Source: an uncultured Allomuricauda sp. (lineage in GTDB: Bacteria; Bacteroidota; Bacteroidia; Flavobacteriales; Flavobacteriaceae). Taken from it: 5,568 nucleotides of DNA. The first letter of the stretch is position 1. Each line of letters begins with the position of its first letter. Location of the stretch: the NCBI GenBank assembly GCA_937911965.1, contig CALDPL010000147.1, positions 1-5,568 on the forward strand, written 5' to 3'. The notes under the pieces were generated by a model. That model saw only the letters and a program-made list of their open reading frames with translations, was not told where the DNA came from and did no database searches. A program made the position numbers and the translations under genes. Positions 5,132 to 5,568 of the stretch are shown in pieces.

Positions 5132-5568
5132 AAGGCTATTTGGATTCCGGTTTTCTTTTTTTCTTTTGGTTTTTCTGTCCTGTCCCAAAAAAGCCCCTGC
5201 CATTGGTTTTCTATGGAAGAGTTCACAACATCCTCACATTTTGTAACAGTATTGGATTCAAATTTTTTAGATAAAAGTTTTAGGCTGGACTGTGATTTTA
5301 TCGGCTTATTTATTTCTTTCCGATAATCCAACCATTTCAAAAAACAATCTTCCCTCCCCCTTGGGGGGGTTAAGGGGGGTATTATTTCTTTTATTTCTTT
5401 TATTTCTTTATCTTCTTTAGTTGTTGCCCTTTGTCTGCCCTTTGCCTGCCCTTTGCCTGCCTTATTTGCTGCCCCTTCACCTTCATTTGATTGAAGTTTT
5501 TCCCATTTCACAAGGGTTACAAGCTGATATTTGTTTGTCACATCCCTTGTCACCTCATTTGATTCAAC
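5128..5568 (-). CDS. Replication initiator / replisome-organiser-like protein, 3' part only
   Basis: The frame is open to the right edge, so about 146 C-terminal codons are visible and the N-terminal part, expected to hold a winged-helix DNA-binding domain, is missing. An in-frame GTG at 5553 exists but codons continue upstream (VESNE), so it is not likely the true start. The visible part starts with a VTNKYQLVTLVKWEKLQS segment, typical of the end of the winged helix in phage replication proteins. A low-complexity basic linker follows (GKGQAKGRQRATTKEDKEI), with KEI repeats and PPLTPPRGRE. The last 60 residues, including FLKWLDYRKEI and SIENQWQGLFWDR, look like the DnaD-like C-terminal domain found in such proteins. 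The role would be origin binding and recruitment of the replicative helicase. Its TGA overlaps the primase start in ATGA. The linker DNA holds the repeat arrays annotated separately. Confidence 0.83.
   Translation of the reverse strand, partial: VESNEVTRDVTNKYQLVTLVKWEKLQSNEGEGAANKAGKGQAKGRQRATTKEDKEIKEIKEIIPPLTPPRGREDCFLKWLDYRKEINKPIKSQSSLKLLSKKFESNTVTKCEDVVNSSIENQWQGLFWDRTEKPKEKKKTGIQIAL
5353..5380. repeat. C/G-run element encoding IPPLTPPRG
   Basis: The plus strand holds C5, TT, G7, TTAA and G6 in succession, inside the organiser gene's linker. The 5-C and 7-G runs are complementary and could fold back on each other. From memory, very similar 'CCCCCTTGGGGGGTTAAGGGG' blocks are dispersed through many Bacteroidota genomes, where they encode PPLTPP-like peptides or lie between genes. 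The GC-run composition contrasts sharply with the AT-rich repeats on its right. Confidence 0.6.
5382..5408. repeat. Three exact tandem copies of a 9-bp AT-rich unit
   Basis: TTATTTCTT occurs three times head to tail, followed by a degenerate fourth unit to about 5416. The unit length is a multiple of three and the coding strand reads the repeated tripeptide KEI, so copy number could vary without a frameshift. AT-rich direct repeats of this kind are also what an origin's unwinding element looks like. Confidence 0.85.
5425..5461. repeat. 11-bp tandem direct repeats (about 3.4 copies)
   Basis: TGCCCTTTGTC (5425-5435) is followed by two exact copies of TGCCCTTTGCC (5436-5446, 5447-5457) and a partial TGCC (5458-5461). 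The first copy differs at one base. The period is 11, close to one helical turn and not a multiple of three, so the copies are read in different frames and encode the GKGQAKGRQRA region of the organiser linker. Conservation at the DNA level across frames suggests either recent slippage or a DNA-binding function. Confidence 0.85.

Larger units (their letters stand above)
5353..5461. other. Candidate replication origin inside the organiser gene
   Basis: The 11-bp repeats (possible iterons), 9-bp AT-rich repeats (possible unwinding element) and the C/G-run block lie side by side in the linker-coding part of a probable origin-binding protein gene. Phage lambda places its origin this way: iterons plus an AT-rich segment within the O initiator gene. 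The assignment is by analogy only; the repeats may merely reflect slippage in a low-complexity linker. Confidence 0.3.

Noticed and set aside
5132..5203. 24-residue N-terminal extension of the primase-helicase from ATG 5203
   Set aside because: The extension is the shifted-frame reading of the organiser's C-terminal end; ATGA at 5131 gives the normal distance to the zinc finger.
5353..5461. CRISPR-like array
   Set aside because: The repeats are directly tandem with units of 9 and 11 bases and no spacers.

Overview
The window reads as part of the early/replication module of a double-stranded DNA bacteriophage or prophage, most likely from a Bacteroidota host. The phage call rests on gene content: a replisome-organiser-like protein, a T7 gp4-type primase-helicase, an SNF2-type helicase, a solitary beta-class DNA methyltransferase and a tail of very small conserved phage proteins. 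The genes are tightly packed on one strand, with four start/stop overlaps. The host call is weaker. It rests on A-rich leaders in place of strong Shine-Dalgarno sites, a TTTG / TATATTTA promoter-like pair, and a C-rich element encoding PPLTPP that I associate with Bacteroidota genomes.

All eight genes I support lie on the minus strand, so transcription runs from high to low coordinates. In that order: (i) the 3' part of a replication-initiation/replisome-organiser gene, entering from beyond the right edge (5568-5128); (ii) a primase-helicase with zinc finger, TOPRIM and RecA-like helicase domains (5131-3341); (iii) an SNF2-type helicase (3309-1942); (iv) a DNA N4/N6 methyltransferase (1948-932); (v) a short non-coding gap with a promoter-like element and a 6-bp inverted repeat; (vi) a 45-residue Cys-containing protein with a probable TTG start (860-723); (vii) a 103-residue phage protein with an RDYFAAKAMQG motif (704-393); (viii) a 72-residue zinc-ribbon protein (396-178); (ix) the first 60 codons of a gene that runs off the left edge (181-1). 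There is no gene-free stretch above 300 bases. I saw no tRNA, rRNA, CRISPR array, integrase or insertion sequence.

The likely division of labour: the organiser protein marks the phage origin and recruits or loads the replisome, gp4-like protein unwinds and primes, and the SNF2 helicase and methyltransferase, whose genes overlap by 7 bases, act together on the phage DNA, either modifying it against host restriction or marking it during replication. No nuclease is visible, so this is not a complete restriction-modification system as seen here.

The points most worth a second look are a possible origin inside the organiser gene (11-bp direct repeats beside 9-bp AT-rich repeats and a C-rich block), a primase-helicase C-terminus ending in VPF that resembles the acidic tips of SSB and of T7 gp4, the coupled helicase-methyltransferase pair, and the promoter/inverted-repeat gap that splits the cluster into a replication block and a small-protein block.
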